Shown here: piece by piece, positions 1 to 8,764 of the stretch
Numbering within the stretch: the first letter of the stretch is position 1
Layout: every line of letters starts with the position of its first letter
Origin: Sediminibacterium roseum
GTDB lineage: Bacteria > Bacteroidota > Bacteroidia > Chitinophagales > Chitinophagaceae
Reading direction: 5' to 3'
DNA: 64,000 nucleotides
Assembly: GCF_009939005.1 (NCBI RefSeq)
Contig: NZ_JAACJS010000011.1
Span: 524,096-588,095, forward strand
Made by a program: the position numbers and the translations under genes
The notes under the pieces: model-generated
What the model saw: the letters and a program-made list of their open reading frames with translations, nothing else
What the model was told of the DNA's origin: nothing
Database searches by the model: none

Positions 1-491
1 ATTATATGTCGCTCGATCCCTTTGGCAAATCCCCTTACGCGGTAAACTGGGCCGGCGAGGACGAAAGTAAAAACTGGATGCACATAGCGCGCGAGTACAC
101 AGAAAAATGGCTGCACCAGCAACAGATCCGCGATGCGGTTGGCAGGCAGGCGCTTTTTACCAGGGAGCTCTTCTACCCTTTCATAGATACATTGATGATG
201 GCGCTGCCCTTCACCTTCCGCGAAGTGGAAGCAACACCCGGAACCACCCTGCAGATGACCATCACCGGTGATGCAGCCGGGTCATGGTTCCTTGAAGCTG
301 ACAAAAGCAAATGGCTGCTTACAAAAGACCCGGTCAATGATCCTGCAACACAGGTAAAGATCGATCCCGACACCGCATGGAAACTGTTCTCGAAAAGCAT
401 CCGTACCGAGCAAGTGAGGGATGTTGTAGAGATCATTGGTGACCAGGCATTGGGAGAAAAAGCATTGACAATGGTTTCGTTCATGGCCTGA
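1..491 (+). CDS. maleylpyruvate isomerase/DinB-like protein, 5' end cut by window
   Basis: The frame is open to the left edge, so the true start lies outside the window; an internal ATG sits at 6. The visible 161 residues begin with a conserved helical-bundle signature (VNWAGE, then AREYTEKWLHQQQIRDAVG), typical of the mycothiol-dependent maleylpyruvate isomerase (MDMPI) and DinB-like four-helix families. The C-terminal part (about residue 85 on, GSWFLEADKSKW to ALTMVSFMA) resembles the SCP2-like domain attached to these proteins. Family members are metal-binding thiol transferases or isomerases. Bacteroidota do not make mycothiol, so the real substrate is unknown. The PepSY gene follows after 17 nt on the same strand. 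Family call fairly safe, function open. Confidence 0.7.
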   Translation, partial: YMSLDPFGKSPYAVNWAGEDESKNWMHIAREYTEKWLHQQQIRDAVGRQALFTRELFYPFIDTLMMALPFTFREVEATPGTTLQMTITGDAAGSWFLEADKSKWLLTKDPVNDPATQVKIDPDTAWKLFSKSIRTEQVRDVVEIIGDQALGEKALTMVSFMA

Positions 492-508
492 CCCAACCCA
501 AAACACAA

Positions 509-1591
509 ATGAGAAAAAGTATTTTTTTTACGATCCATTCTTTTGCCGGCCTGCTGTCGGGGTTGTTTATTTTGTTGATGTCCCTATCGGGCGCGGCGCT
601 TGTGTTTCACGAAGAACTGGATGCGCTGCAACATCCACCGGTTGCTGTGGCTGAAAATAAAACCCTGCTTCCTGTAGACAGCTGTTACAGGAGCCTGCAG
701 AAGAAATATCCCCATGCGCAGGTAAGCAGTTGCAACCTGGCGGAAGACATTCACCATCCTTATGTTTTCTCGGCATACGATTCTTCTTTTGCGGAAGGCA
801 AACAAACGATGCAGGTTTTTGTGCATCCGCAAACGGCAGAAATATTGTGGGTGCGGGGCGGAAGCAAAGACATGCGCAATAATTTTATGAGCTGGCTCAC
901 TGTTTTTCACAATTCATTTCACCTGAAGAAAAAAGGAGAATGGCTGCTTGGCTTTTTTGCCGTGGTGTTTGTGATCAGCCTGCTTACGGGTGTTGTTCTT
1001 TACCGGAAAAACATCGCATCTGTTTTACGGTTCAGGAAAGAAATGTTCAGGCGGGCAAACATACACCAGCTGATCGGCGTGTATGCCCTGTTGTTCAACC
1101 TCATGATCGGCGTTACGGGGTATTGGATGCAGCGGTATGTTTTCAAAAAATCATTTTACCAAACCATGCAGCCTTATACGCCGGTGATCAAGCCATCGCC
1201 TGCATTGTTCTTCAACATCGACAGCGCCTTGCAGGGCGTGAAGAAACAGCATCCTTCATTCACGGGCTATATCATTTATTTCGCGCCAACGCAGAGCCGG
1301 AAAACGGCGGTTTACGGGAGCCGGCTTACCAACAGCTTCATCCACTCCAAAAAATTCGCCGACGTGGTTTATCTCGATAGTGTGGGCGGCATTGCAAAAA
1401 CAGCGTTTGTAAATGAAATAGAACCGTCCAGCCGCTACGACATCATCAATGCGCAAATACATTATGGAAGATTTGGCGGGTGGCCGGTGAAAGCATTGTA
1501 CAGTATTTTTGGATTGACGGGCGGATTGCTCAGCATCACCGGTTTCTTACTCTGGCTGCGCCGGGGCAGAACGGGGCGGCGGTCTAAATAA
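509..1591 (+). CDS. PepSY-associated TM helix protein (PiuB-like)
   Basis: A 360-residue inner-membrane protein. The N-terminus (MRKSIFFTIHSFAGLLSGL) contains the first TM helix, with further helices near residues 145-165, 188-207 and 330-350. A periplasmic PepSY-like region follows the first helix (about 60-115: SCYRSLQKKYPHAQVSSC onward) and another lies around 235-320. The family includes PiuB-type proteins, often linked to siderophore or ferric iron reduction at the inner membrane. No TonB receptor is visible here, so the iron link is family knowledge only. The ATG at 509 fits the membrane signal. The 3' end overlaps the convergent small gene by 8 nt (1584-1591). Confidence 0.85.
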   Translation: MRKSIFFTIHSFAGLLSGLFILLMSLSGAALVFHEELDALQHPPVAVAENKTLLPVDSCYRSLQKKYPHAQVSSCNLAEDIHHPYVFSAYDSSFAEGKQTMQVFVHPQTAEILWVRGGSKDMRNNFMSWLTVFHNSFHLKKKGEWLLGFFAVVFVISLLTGVVLYRKNIASVLRFRKEMFRRANIHQLIGVYALLFNLMIGVTGYWMQRYVFKKSFYQTMQPYTPVIKPSPALFFNIDSALQGVKKQHPSFTGYIIYFAPTQSRKTAVYGSRLTNSFIHSKKFADVVYLDSVGGIAKTAFVNEIEPSSRYDIINAQIHYGRFGGWPVKALYSIFGLTGGLLSITGFLLWLRRGRTGRRSK

Positions 1592-1805
1592 CAACGTACC
1601 ATTTCCCTTCTGCGTCTTTGGCGTAATCGAGGCCATTGCTCATCCTGTGGACCTCTTTCTGTGTTTTCGGATCCACGAAAGAACGTTGCTCGAACACACG
1701 CATGCCGGTTTCCCTTGTCAGGTACATTTTCAGGGCCGCAACGGTGCCCTCCACTTCGTGGAGCCAGTCCTGGTCGCTGCTCTCTTTAACAAATGCACTG
1801 CTCAT
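1584..1805 (-). CDS. small conserved hypothetical protein
   Basis: A 73-residue soluble protein starting at the ATG at 1805 (MSSAFVKESSDQDWLHEVEG); a TTG nine codons upstream is less likely. The middle reads as a helix followed by strands (MRVFEQRSFVDPKTQKEVHR), and the end is WYVVI. No signal peptide or TM segment is visible. I recognise no named family. The gene converges on the PepSY gene and shares its last 8 bases. It looks real because the frame is intact and amphipathic and the flanks leave no alternative, but the function is unknown. Confidence 0.6.
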   Translation of the reverse strand: MSSAFVKESSDQDWLHEVEGTVAALKMYLTRETGMRVFEQRSFVDPKTQKEVHRMSNGLDYAKDAEGKWYVVI

Positions 1806-1902
1806 GCTGCTTGTTTTTATGGTTTGATTCAAAAATCGTTCCTTTCATTTTAACTTCTTCACTCAACCCAACAATTGTAATTTTATCCTACAATCACCAC
1901 CT

Positions 1903-2589
1903 ATGTATGCTCGGCCCGTTCTCTTCCTGTTGTTGATTTCGCTTACTGCCGGGGCGCAGTATAAGACCTACCGGCTGAGCGACAAGGGAGATACGTTGAA
2001 TGCGATAGATCTGAAGGGCCAGAAACAGGGCAAGTGGAGCGTACGCATGCCTGCCCTTCGTGGCCAACCCGCTTACGAAGAAGAGGGCGTTTACGTGAAC
2101 GACCGGAAAGAAGGCACCTGGATGCGTTACAACCTGATGGGCGACCCGCTGGCGGTGGAAAACTACAAATGGGGGAACAAGAATGGCATTTGCCGTTATT
2201 TCACCCCTTTTGGCATTGAACGCGAGGAGAGCTGGCGCGCCATTAACCCGGATAAAGGGTTTGATACGATAGATGTTCGCGATCCCATCGACCCGAACAA
2301 GTACGAAAAAGTGATCGTAAAGAACGAAGGAAATTCGCTCAGGCACGGTACCTGGAAATACTACGATCCCACGAAAGGCCGCCTGCTCAGCACCGAGAGC
2401 TATTTTCTCGACCGCCTGCGCGATCCCAATGAACCCGACCCTATAACCGGCCTCGCCAAAGTGGCCGCCCCCGACACCGCCAAGGCAAAACCAGCCGAAA
2501 AACCCAAGCCCAAAGAAGTACTCGATTTTGAAAAGAAGACTTCGGGCAAGAAAAAAGCGGTAAGAACAGGGAGCACAGGAGGCGGGTAA
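1903..2589 (+). CDS. secreted MORN-like repeat protein
   Basis: 228 residues with a signal peptide (MYARPVLFLLLISLTAGAQ, probable cleavage after about residue 18). The body carries repeats of the MORN/YwqK type: KQGKWSVR, KEGTWMRYN, KNGICRYF and RHGTWKYYD, each with a Gly-x-Trp/Cys core. The C-terminal 60 residues are Lys/Ala/Pro-rich and look disordered. Such proteins are exported in many Bacteroidota and usually have no assigned function; database names such as YwqK family antitoxin come only from the repeat. It is followed by the sigma factor gene but probably not co-transcribed with it, because a promoter-like box lies between them. Confidence 0.7.
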   Translation: MYARPVLFLLLISLTAGAQYKTYRLSDKGDTLNAIDLKGQKQGKWSVRMPALRGQPAYEEEGVYVNDRKEGTWMRYNLMGDPLAVENYKWGNKNGICRYFTPFGIEREESWRAINPDKGFDTIDVRDPIDPNKYEKVIVKNEGNSLRHGTWKYYDPTKGRLLSTESYFLDRLRDPNEPDPITGLAKVAAPDTAKAKPAEKPKPKEVLDFEKKTSGKKKAVRTGSTGGG

Positions 2590-2656
2590 GACGCTATTTT
2601 CCCCTTGTTACAGGCAACCCGGGCCCTCCCTCCGTCGTATATCCTCCCGAACCGAC

Positions 2657-2664
2657 TATTTTTG
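2657..2664 (+). promoter_or_regulatory. probable -7 box (TAnnTTTG) of sigma factor gene
   Basis: TATTTTTG matches the Bacteroidota -7 consensus TAnnTTTG exactly. It lies 21 nt before the TTG at 2686 proposed as the sigma factor start. I see no clear TTG-type -33 element at the usual distance, so the call rests on the -7 box alone. Confidence 0.4.
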
Positions 2665-2685
2665 TATTGTATCCATAACGAACCA

Positions 2686-3267
2686 TTGCCCCGGGAGATA
2701 CATCATATATCAAGCCTGATCAGCGGTTGCTGTAAAAACGACCGCAACAGCCAGCGTGACCTGTATCACTGGCTGTACGACTATGCCATGAAGATCTGCT
2801 ACCGTTACGTGAGCCGGCAGGAAGAGGCGGAGGAACTGGCGAATGAATCCTTTATCAAGCTGTTTAAAAACATCCAGCAGTTCGATGGAACGCGGGGTGG
2901 CGAAACAGAGGCCCTGCTGAAGGGATGGTTCAAAAGGATCGTTGTGAATACCTGTATCGACCATCTCCGCCGAACGCACCTGAAACTGGTGAGCCAGGAG
3001 ATCAACGAAGAAGGCGAAACTTTTGCGGATTCGCAGGAAAGCGGGATCGATAAATTGATGTACCTCGAGATCATCGATGCCATCAAAAAACTGACACCTG
3101 TTTACCGGACGGTGTTCAACTTGTTTGTGATTGAAGGATTCAGTCACGAAGAGATCGCCAAACAACTTGGCATCAGCGTGGGTGCATCAAAATCAAACCT
3201 GTCGAAAGCGAGGCACAACCTCAGAAAAATAATTACCGAACAAACCGAGTACAAATTATATGCATAA
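2686..3267 (+). CDS. ECF-type RNA polymerase sigma factor
   Basis: A sigma-70 family factor of about 193 residues from the TTG at 2686. Region 2 is clear (LYHWLYDYAMKICYRYV, then EEAEELANESFIKLFKNI), as is region 4 (LTPVYRTVFNLFVIEGFS, then HEEIAKQLGISVGASKSNLS with its helix-turn-helix). There is no ATG near the expected N-terminus. Another TTG at 2605 would add 27 residues with no family character and would place the start upstream of the promoter-like box at 2657, so I prefer 2686. The stop overlaps the next gene by 8 nt, which indicates translational coupling with a probable anti-sigma partner. The regulon cannot be read from the sequence. Confidence 0.88.
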   Translation: MPREIHHISSLISGCCKNDRNSQRDLYHWLYDYAMKICYRYVSRQEEAEELANESFIKLFKNIQQFDGTRGGETEALLKGWFKRIVVNTCIDHLRRTHLKLVSQEINEEGETFADSQESGIDKLMYLEIIDAIKKLTPVYRTVFNLFVIEGFSHEEIAKQLGISVGASKSNLSKARHNLRKIITEQTEYKLYA

Positions 3268-4597
3268 TCTTGGCGACGATAAAGAGCTGGACCGACTAAG
3301 CCGCGAAGCTGCCGGGAGATACACACCGCCGGGTGCGCCCGACTGGAACGCACTCAGCAGCGAGCTGGACAAAGTGATGCCGGTTGAAGAAAAAAAGCGC
3401 CGCATCATTTTCTGGTGGCTCCTCCCCCTTCTGCTTGCAGGCGGGGCAACCGCGTATTGGCTTACACAGAACAACAACAACGCAGCCGTTGAGCGCGCCG
3501 TTGTTGTTCCCTCTTCAACAAAAGAAAATACCACTGCAACCAGTAAGGCAACGGATGCGGGCAAAGATGCCGTCAAACAAACACCTTCAAAAGAAACAAC
3601 ATCTGTACAGGAAGGATCAAATTCACCTGCGCCTTCTAACGCATTAAACCGAACCACGGCAGCAAACCTTGCTACGCCCCGTAACGCGGCGCCGAAGATT
3701 ACGGCCAGTAAAACGATTGCTGCAAAAACAACTTCATCAAACACCGATGAAACCAAAACAACTGCTGTAAAAGAAAAAGAAACGGTTGCCATGAACGTTT
3801 CAAAAGAAGTTCCGGTTTCTGCTGCAGTTGAAACGGCTGAGGCCAAAACGCAAACAAGCCCTGATCAACAAAAAAACAATAACAACACTACGTCCGTAAC
3901 AGAAAATAAAACGGAAACAACACCTCCTGATACATCGGCTGCTGCAGAACCCACGTCCCCGGTAAAAAAAGAGGCGGCGCCTTTGAAACCAAGGGGCAAA
4001 GGTTTCAGTTTTGGCGCGTTGGCGGGTGTTGACCAGAGCACGGTAAAGTTCAAATACGGAAACAATGCAGGCTTCAATGCCGGGTTGGTTCTGGGTTATC
4101 ATTTCAACGATAAATTATCGGTTCATACCGGCGCCATCTTTACGCAGAAAAAATACAAGGTGGCAGGAGCTGATTTTACCGCACCAAAAGGCACCATGAT
4201 CAGCTATTACAAAATAGAGGACGTAAACGGTTCGTGCAACATGTGGGAGTTTCCTTTGCTCGCCCGCTATACCATCAGCCAGGGCAAGAAGAACAGCGTG
4301 TTTGCAAGTACTGGGCTTTCGTCTTACCTCATGACGAGCGAAGATTACTACTACAGATTTTACAACGGCTCAGGTGTGCTCACTTCGCGTTATGCGGAGT
4401 ATTATACAGGCGATTCCTACTTCATGTCTATCCTGCATTTGTCTGCAGGTTTTGAAAGCCGCATGAGTAAGAATTTCTCGCTCATCATAGAACCCTATGC
4501 CAAACTTCCATTGGCAGGCGTTGGTTTTGGAAGCATCAGGCTGAGTAGTTTTGGTTTGAATTTTTCCGTGCAATACAGGCAACCGGCAAAAAGATAG
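3260..4597 (+). CDS. anti-sigma-like protein with fused outer-membrane beta-barrel domain
   Basis: 445 residues in three parts. Residues 1-48 are a charged cytoplasmic segment (LSREAAGRYTPPGAPDW) resembling the short sigma-binding tails next to Bacteroidota ECF sigma genes. Residues 49-68 form one TM helix (IIFWWLLPLLLAGGATAYWL). Residues 69-246 are a long Thr/Lys/Ala/Asn/Pro-rich linker without predicted folds. Residues 247-445 resemble an outer-membrane beta-barrel domain (PF13568 type: FGALAGVDQSTVKF, GLVLGYHFND, alternating aromatic strands, last strand FGLNFSVQYRQ). There is no cleavable signal peptide. The gene overlaps the sigma factor stop by 8 nt. Inference: the protein is anchored in the inner membrane, reaches across the periplasm, and regulates the sigma factor. 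A strong terminator follows. Confidence 0.75.
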   Translation: MHNLGDDKELDRLSREAAGRYTPPGAPDWNALSSELDKVMPVEEKKRRIIFWWLLPLLLAGGATAYWLTQNNNNAAVERAVVVPSSTKENTTATSKATDAGKDAVKQTPSKETTSVQEGSNSPAPSNALNRTTAANLATPRNAAPKITASKTIAAKTTSSNTDETKTTAVKEKETVAMNVSKEVPVSAAVETAEAKTQTSPDQQKNNNNTTSVTENKTETTPPDTSAAAEPTSPVKKEAAPLKPRGKGFSFGALAGVDQSTVKFKYGNNAGFNAGLVLGYHFNDKLSVHTGAIFTQKKYKVAGADFTAPKGTMISYYKIEDVNGSCNMWEFPLLARYTISQGKKNSVFASTGLSSYLMTSEDYYYRFYNGSGVLTSRYAEYYTGDSYFMSILHLSAGFESRMSKNFSLIIEPYAKLPLAGVGFGSIRLSSFGLNFSVQYRQPAKR

Positions 4598-4708
4598 CAA
4601 CGTATCTTACTTGAGTCATAGATTGATTACAGATGAACCACATTTAATGCATGGCCAGGTGCAGTGAAAATTTTAACGGGGCCTCATTGCATCGAACCGC
4701 ATTAAAAG

Positions 4709-4736
4709 AAAGCAACTCTATTGAGTTGCTTTTATT
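4709..4736. terminator. bidirectional intrinsic terminator
   Basis: A perfect 10-bp stem (AAAGCAACTC / GAGTTGCTTT) with a TATT loop is followed by TTATTTTAA on the plus strand and preceded by A-rich sequence that gives a U-tract on the minus strand. It lies between two convergent genes and can serve both. Confidence 0.85.
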
Positions 4737-4768
4737 TTAATGCGGCAATAAATTAAACGGTATCTCTC

Positions 4769-5587
4769 CTACCTGAGCACCTTGTCAAAATGCTTCCTGA
4801 AAAACAACAATTGGTAATCGATCGCGTTTTCCCAATATTTCCAGTCGTGCTTACCGGGGCGTTCGGTGTATTCGTGCGGCACTTTCATTTTGCTGAGTTT
4901 TTCGTGCATGGAACGGTTCATAAAGAGAACACCGTCTTCGGTGCCGCAATCGAAAATAATGGCCACGGAATCTTTGGGGTATTTTTCCACAGCGGCAAGC
5001 GCGCTCCAGTCTCTCCAGTAGGTTCTGTTCGCCGCAGTATCTCCCAATCTTTTTTCTACCCCGTATCCCTGTGTGATCACGGTTGAATTCAGCGCACCGC
5101 TCATGCTGCCGATGGCGCTGAACGTTTCTGCATGGCGGAAGCCAAGAAAGAATCCGCCATGACCGCCCATGCTCAAACCCGTGATGACCCTGCCTTTGCG
5201 GTCTGCAATGGTCCTGTAATTGGCATCGATGTATTGTGGAACTTCTGTGCCCACAAAGGTTTCAAACCGGTAGGTTGAATCGATGGGGCTGTCCCAATAC
5301 CAGCTCGTGTACCCTCCATCCGGGCAAACGATCATCAACTGGTACTGGTCGGCAAGCTGCTGTATATGCGGCACTTTGGTGATCCAGTTTGAATAACTGC
5401 CAAAGGCTCCGTGCAGCAAATACACAACAGGATATCTTTTATCGCCATTGTTATAACCCGATGGCCTTACCAGAACGGTTTTCACTTTGCGGTGCATGCT
5501 GTTGCTGAAGATCTCGAGTGTATCAACGCTGGCCGCTTTTGTTGAGAGGGCGATCAGTAAAAAAGAAAAAACGACAATTGGTTTCAT
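4769..5587 (-). CDS. secreted esterase, PF00756 (EstD/FrmB-like) family
   Basis: 272 residues from the ATG at 5587, which opens a signal peptide (MKPIVVFSFLLIALSTKAA). An upstream in-frame TTG would add 20 non-family residues. It has an alpha/beta-hydrolase fold with VVYLLHGAFGSYSNW (oxyanion region), the nucleophile elbow GLSMGGHGG (Ser139), an acid in the IFDCGTEDGVLF region, and a C-terminal His in KHDWKYW. The family includes S-formylglutathione hydrolases, mycolyltransferases and enterochelin- or feruloyl-type esterases; a signal peptide argues for a periplasmic or secreted carboxylesterase. The substrate is unknown. It stands alone between two terminators. Confidence 0.85.
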   Translation of the reverse strand: MKPIVVFSFLLIALSTKAASVDTLEIFSNSMHRKVKTVLVRPSGYNNGDKRYPVVYLLHGAFGSYSNWITKVPHIQQLADQYQLMIVCPDGGYTSWYWDSPIDSTYRFETFVGTEVPQYIDANYRTIADRKGRVITGLSMGGHGGFFLGFRHAETFSAIGSMSGALNSTVITQGYGVEKRLGDTAANRTYWRDWSALAAVEKYPKDSVAIIFDCGTEDGVLFMNRSMHEKLSKMKVPHEYTERPGKHDWKYWENAIDYQLLFFRKHFDKVLR

Positions 5588-5636
5588 AAAGTATTTTTTT
5601 TTGCGGATCGCGGATCCTGAATGGATCACGGCGATC

Positions 5637-5667
5637 AAAAAAGCCACTTGAAATTAATTCAAGTGGC
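5637..5667 (-). terminator. intrinsic terminator of M1 peptidase gene
   Basis: A perfect 10-bp stem (GCCACTTGAA / TTCAAGTGGC) with a 5-nt loop. Read on the minus strand, it is followed by TTTTTT, directly downstream of the M1 peptidase stop at 5693. Confidence 0.85.
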
Positions 5668-5692
5668 TCTAAGATGATCATTATTTTCTTAC

Positions 5693-8116
5693 TTATTTTC
5701 CTTTCTGCTGTGCATTGTTCATCGGGTTCAGCGTTGAACCGCCTGCGCCCCTTGATGCCCTCGCACCTGCTTTGAAAATAGAGAATTTGCTCGGCTCATC
5801 GGCAGCGCCGGCTTTTGGCCAGCTGTTGTTGTTGCTGTTGATATCTGCTGTTTCTCCATAAGGATCGAGCTTGATGCTCACTGCTTTTTTCTTTGTGAGG
5901 AACACTTTCACCGTGTTGTTCTCATTGTGTCTCCAAACCTGCGCCGGTATGCGCTGCACCTCTTTGGTACCGTCTTCGAAAGTAAACTCAACGATAACCG
6001 GCATTACCAATCCGCCTTTGTTGCTCAGCGAAAGTTCATACAGGTGAACATCCCCGTATTTTGCTTTTTCCTCTGCCGTTAACGGCTCTGATGCAGGCGC
6101 TGTAAATGGCGCGGGTGCAGGGAGTTTGGTGATGGAATCGTAGGGTTCAATTCCCCTGTCGTACCTCCAGTAAAAATCGCGGAGGCTTGTGTCTGCATCT
6201 GTTGCAAACACAATGTTCTTATCGGCCTTGTTCCTGATCTTTGAAATATCTTCAAACGTGCTTACCTGCGGGCGTGGCAACATGTTGTTGTTTCCACCGC
6301 CGCCAAAACCACCCCTGAATCCGGGCGCACCGCCGGCCTGCGGTGTTGCATTCGGATCGTAAACAGCATGTTTAACCGAGTCGATCGAAATATCGCAGGC
6401 ATCTGTGCTGTAGAACCATCCCCTCCAGAACCAATCCAGGTCCTCGCCGCTTGCATCTTCCATTGTACGGAAAAGATCAGCAGGTGTTGGATGTTTGAAT
6501 GCCCAGCGTTTTGCATATTCTTTGAATGAGAAATCAAAAAGTTCGCGGCCCAGGATCGTTTCACGAAGGATGTTGAACCCGGTTGCCGGCTTAGAGTAGG
6601 CATTCGCACCAAAGTTCGAGATGTTCTCACTGTTGGTCATGATCGGCTCGAGCTGGTCTTTTGGAAGGCCCATGTATCTCGCCATCGTATAACCCGCACC
6701 CATGCTGCGTGAAGGGTATTTGCTATCGTACAGTTCTTCGGTGAGGTATTCTACAAAAGAGTTCACGCCCTCATCCATCCATGTCCACTGGCGCTCATCG
6801 CTGTTCACGATCATCGGGAAGAAGTTGTGTCCCACTTCGTGGATGATCACACCCAGCATACTGAATTTGGTCGATTCGCTGTAAGATCCGTCTTTCTGCG
6901 TACGTCCGTTGTTGAAACAGATCATCGGGTATTCCATGCCATTGGCCGCTTCAATACTTTGTGCCACAGGGTATGGATACGGGATGGAGAATTTAGAATA
7001 GGTTTTGATGGTATGCGCAACCACTTTGGTTGAGAACTTTCGGTACAGGCCATATGCCTCTTTCGGGTAGCCGCTCATGCACATCACTTTCTTGCCCTCT
7101 ACGTAGGCTGGCATGGCATCCCATATGTATTTACGGCTCGATGTCCACGCGAAGTCCCTTACGTTCTCTGCCTTGAACACCCATGTTTTTGTTTTTGTTG
7201 TTTTTTGTTTTTCAGCAGCTGTTGCTTCTGCAAGCGTTACGATCTCTATCGGCTCTTTCGTGTTCTGCGCCTGGTTCCAGCGTGATAACTGTGTAGGAGA
7301 CAAAACAGCCGCATAGTTCTGGCACTGCCCTGTTCCCAACACAACATGGTCGCCTGGTGCGGTGATCGACACATTGTAATTTCCAAATGTCAACGCAAAC
7401 TCTCCGCGGCCGGTGAACTGGTGGTTCTGCCATCCCTGGAAATCGCTGTACACGCACAAACGCGGGTACCATTGCGCCATCGTGAAAAGGCTGTTGCCGT
7501 CTTCAGGAAACAGTTCATAGCCGCCTCTTCCGCCAAAAGCGTTCTTATCGGTGATCTTGTAAAACCATTCGATGTTGAATACGAATTTTTGTCCGGGTTT
7601 CAATGTTACCGGGAGGTCTACACGCATCATTGTTTTGTTGATCGTGTATTTCAGGGCCTTGCCCATAGCATCGGTGATCTTTGTGATCTGGTCGCCGTAC
7701 CCATTGTCCACGTTTTTGTTCATCATCGCTTCGATCGCCGTAGTGGTAAGCGTTCTGCCCAGCGTGTTCCTGTCCTGGTAGTTGGCATTGTTCACATTGC
7801 TGTGTTCGTTCTCATCCAGTTGCAGCCACAGGTAGGTAAGTGGATCGGGTGAGTTGTTCCAGTAAGTGATGGTCTCTGTTCCTTTCAGGCGCAGGTTGGC
7901 TTCGTCGAGCTCGCATTTGATATCGTAGTCTGCGCGCTGCTGCCAGTATTTGGGTCCTGGCGCACCACTTGCCGTACGGTATTCATTAGGCGTTGGAAGG
8001 ATCGTGCCCAACTGTTCAAATTTGTTTCCGTGGTTTGATCCGGGGTTGTTGTGGATGTCCTGTGCGTTCAATGCTACAGTGCAACTTAACATTGAGACGA
8101 GTAGTAGTTTTCTCAT
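5693..8116 (-). CDS. M1 family zinc metallopeptidase, secreted
   Basis: 807 residues with a signal peptide (MRKLLLVSMLSCTVALNAQ). The zinc site is complete: H426-E-V-G-H430, then 18 residues, then Glu449 in WMDEGVNSF. The upstream NGMEYP matches the GxMEN substrate-binding motif. An N-terminal beta-sandwich saddle domain precedes the catalytic domain. The C-terminal third includes a Gly/Asn-rich stretch (about 615-635) and ends in a low-complexity tail. M1 enzymes remove N-terminal amino acids; the exported Bacteroidota type is thought to digest peptides in the periplasm or outside. It is followed by a terminator and preceded by hupE-like and DUF6702 genes. A shorter paralog lies at 47899-49758. 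Confidence 0.92.
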   Translation of the reverse strand: MRKLLLVSMLSCTVALNAQDIHNNPGSNHGNKFEQLGTILPTPNEYRTASGAPGPKYWQQRADYDIKCELDEANLRLKGTETITYWNNSPDPLTYLWLQLDENEHSNVNNANYQDRNTLGRTLTTTAIEAMMNKNVDNGYGDQITKITDAMGKALKYTINKTMMRVDLPVTLKPGQKFVFNIEWFYKITDKNAFGGRGGYELFPEDGNSLFTMAQWYPRLCVYSDFQGWQNHQFTGRGEFALTFGNYNVSITAPGDHVVLGTGQCQNYAAVLSPTQLSRWNQAQNTKEPIEIVTLAEATAAEKQKTTKTKTWVFKAENVRDFAWTSSRKYIWDAMPAYVEGKKVMCMSGYPKEAYGLYRKFSTKVVAHTIKTYSKFSIPYPYPVAQSIEAANGMEYPMICFNNGRTQKDGSYSESTKFSMLGVIIHEVGHNFFPMIVNSDERQWTWMDEGVNSFVEYLTEELYDSKYPSRSMGAGYTMARYMGLPKDQLEPIMTNSENISNFGANAYSKPATGFNILRETILGRELFDFSFKEYAKRWAFKHPTPADLFRTMEDASGEDLDWFWRGWFYSTDACDISIDSVKHAVYDPNATPQAGGAPGFRGGFGGGGNNNMLPRPQVSTFEDISKIRNKADKNIVFATDADTSLRDFYWRYDRGIEPYDSITKLPAPAPFTAPASEPLTAEEKAKYGDVHLYELSLSNKGGLVMPVIVEFTFEDGTKEVQRIPAQVWRHNENNTVKVFLTKKKAVSIKLDPYGETADINSNNNSWPKAGAADEPSKFSIFKAGARASRGAGGSTLNPMNNAQQKGK

Positions 8117-8131
8117 GTTGATCTTTAAAAT

Positions 8132-8710
8132 TTAAGGCAATCGTTCGAGCATCATCTGAAGCGCCAGCGCAAAAATGCCACCGGATACATAGAGCAGGAA
8201 CTCCCTGCGGTTGAGCTTCAGAACGGACACGAATATAAAGGAAATAAGCAGAATTCCAGCTACTATGAGGAGTTGGCCCACCTCCAGCCCCAGGTTAAAA
8301 GCCAGCAGCTGCGGAACCACGTTCTGGTCGCGCCCCAGCAGGCTTTTCAGGTAATTGCTGAACCCGAGGCCGTGCACCATCCCGAAGAACAAGGCAAAGA
8401 AATAAACGAGCGGGAACCGGGTCCGGAATACGAACTTTTTTACAAACACATTACTGATTGCCGTAATAACAATGGTTACGGGGATGAGGAACTCGATCCA
8501 TTTTACCGGGTAGGTCAACACATTGAAAACGCTCAGCGCCAGTGTTATGGAATGCCCGATGGTAAAAGCCGTTACCAGCACCAGGATCTTGCGCCAGTCG
8601 GCCAGCTGGAAGCGGATGCAAAGCGCGGCCACGAAAAGGATGTGATCGATGCCATTCAGATCGGCAATGTGTTTGTAGCCCATCTGAAAAAAGAGTCCGA
8701 AATCATTCAT
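8132..8710 (-). CDS. HupE/UreJ family membrane protein
   Basis: 192 residues from the ATG at 8710 (MNDFGLFFQMGYKHIADLNG). It has six to seven TM helices and the family His motifs: GYKHI, IDHILF, GHSITLALS and GMVHGLGFSNY. HupE/UreJ proteins are predicted metal (Ni/Co) permeases or accessory factors. In Bacteroidota this version commonly stands beside M1 peptidase and DUF6702 genes, as here, so a role in supplying metal to exported metallopeptidases is possible but only inferred. The stop lies 15 nt before the M1 start, and the two are probably co-transcribed. Confidence 0.85.
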   Translation of the reverse strand: MNDFGLFFQMGYKHIADLNGIDHILFVAALCIRFQLADWRKILVLVTAFTIGHSITLALSVFNVLTYPVKWIEFLIPVTIVITAISNVFVKKFVFRTRFPLVYFFALFFGMVHGLGFSNYLKSLLGRDQNVVPQLLAFNLGLEVGQLLIVAGILLISFIFVSVLKLNRREFLLYVSGGIFALALQMMLERLP

Positions 8711-8764
8711 GTGCGGCAATTGAATTAATCAGGATATTTGTGCTGAAACAAAAGTGATGTTTGA

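Noticed and set aside
584..1462. Long minus-strand frames inside the PepSY gene and similar frames elsewhere
   Set aside because: They overlap well-supported genes, have no start context or family signal, and reflect codon bias only.
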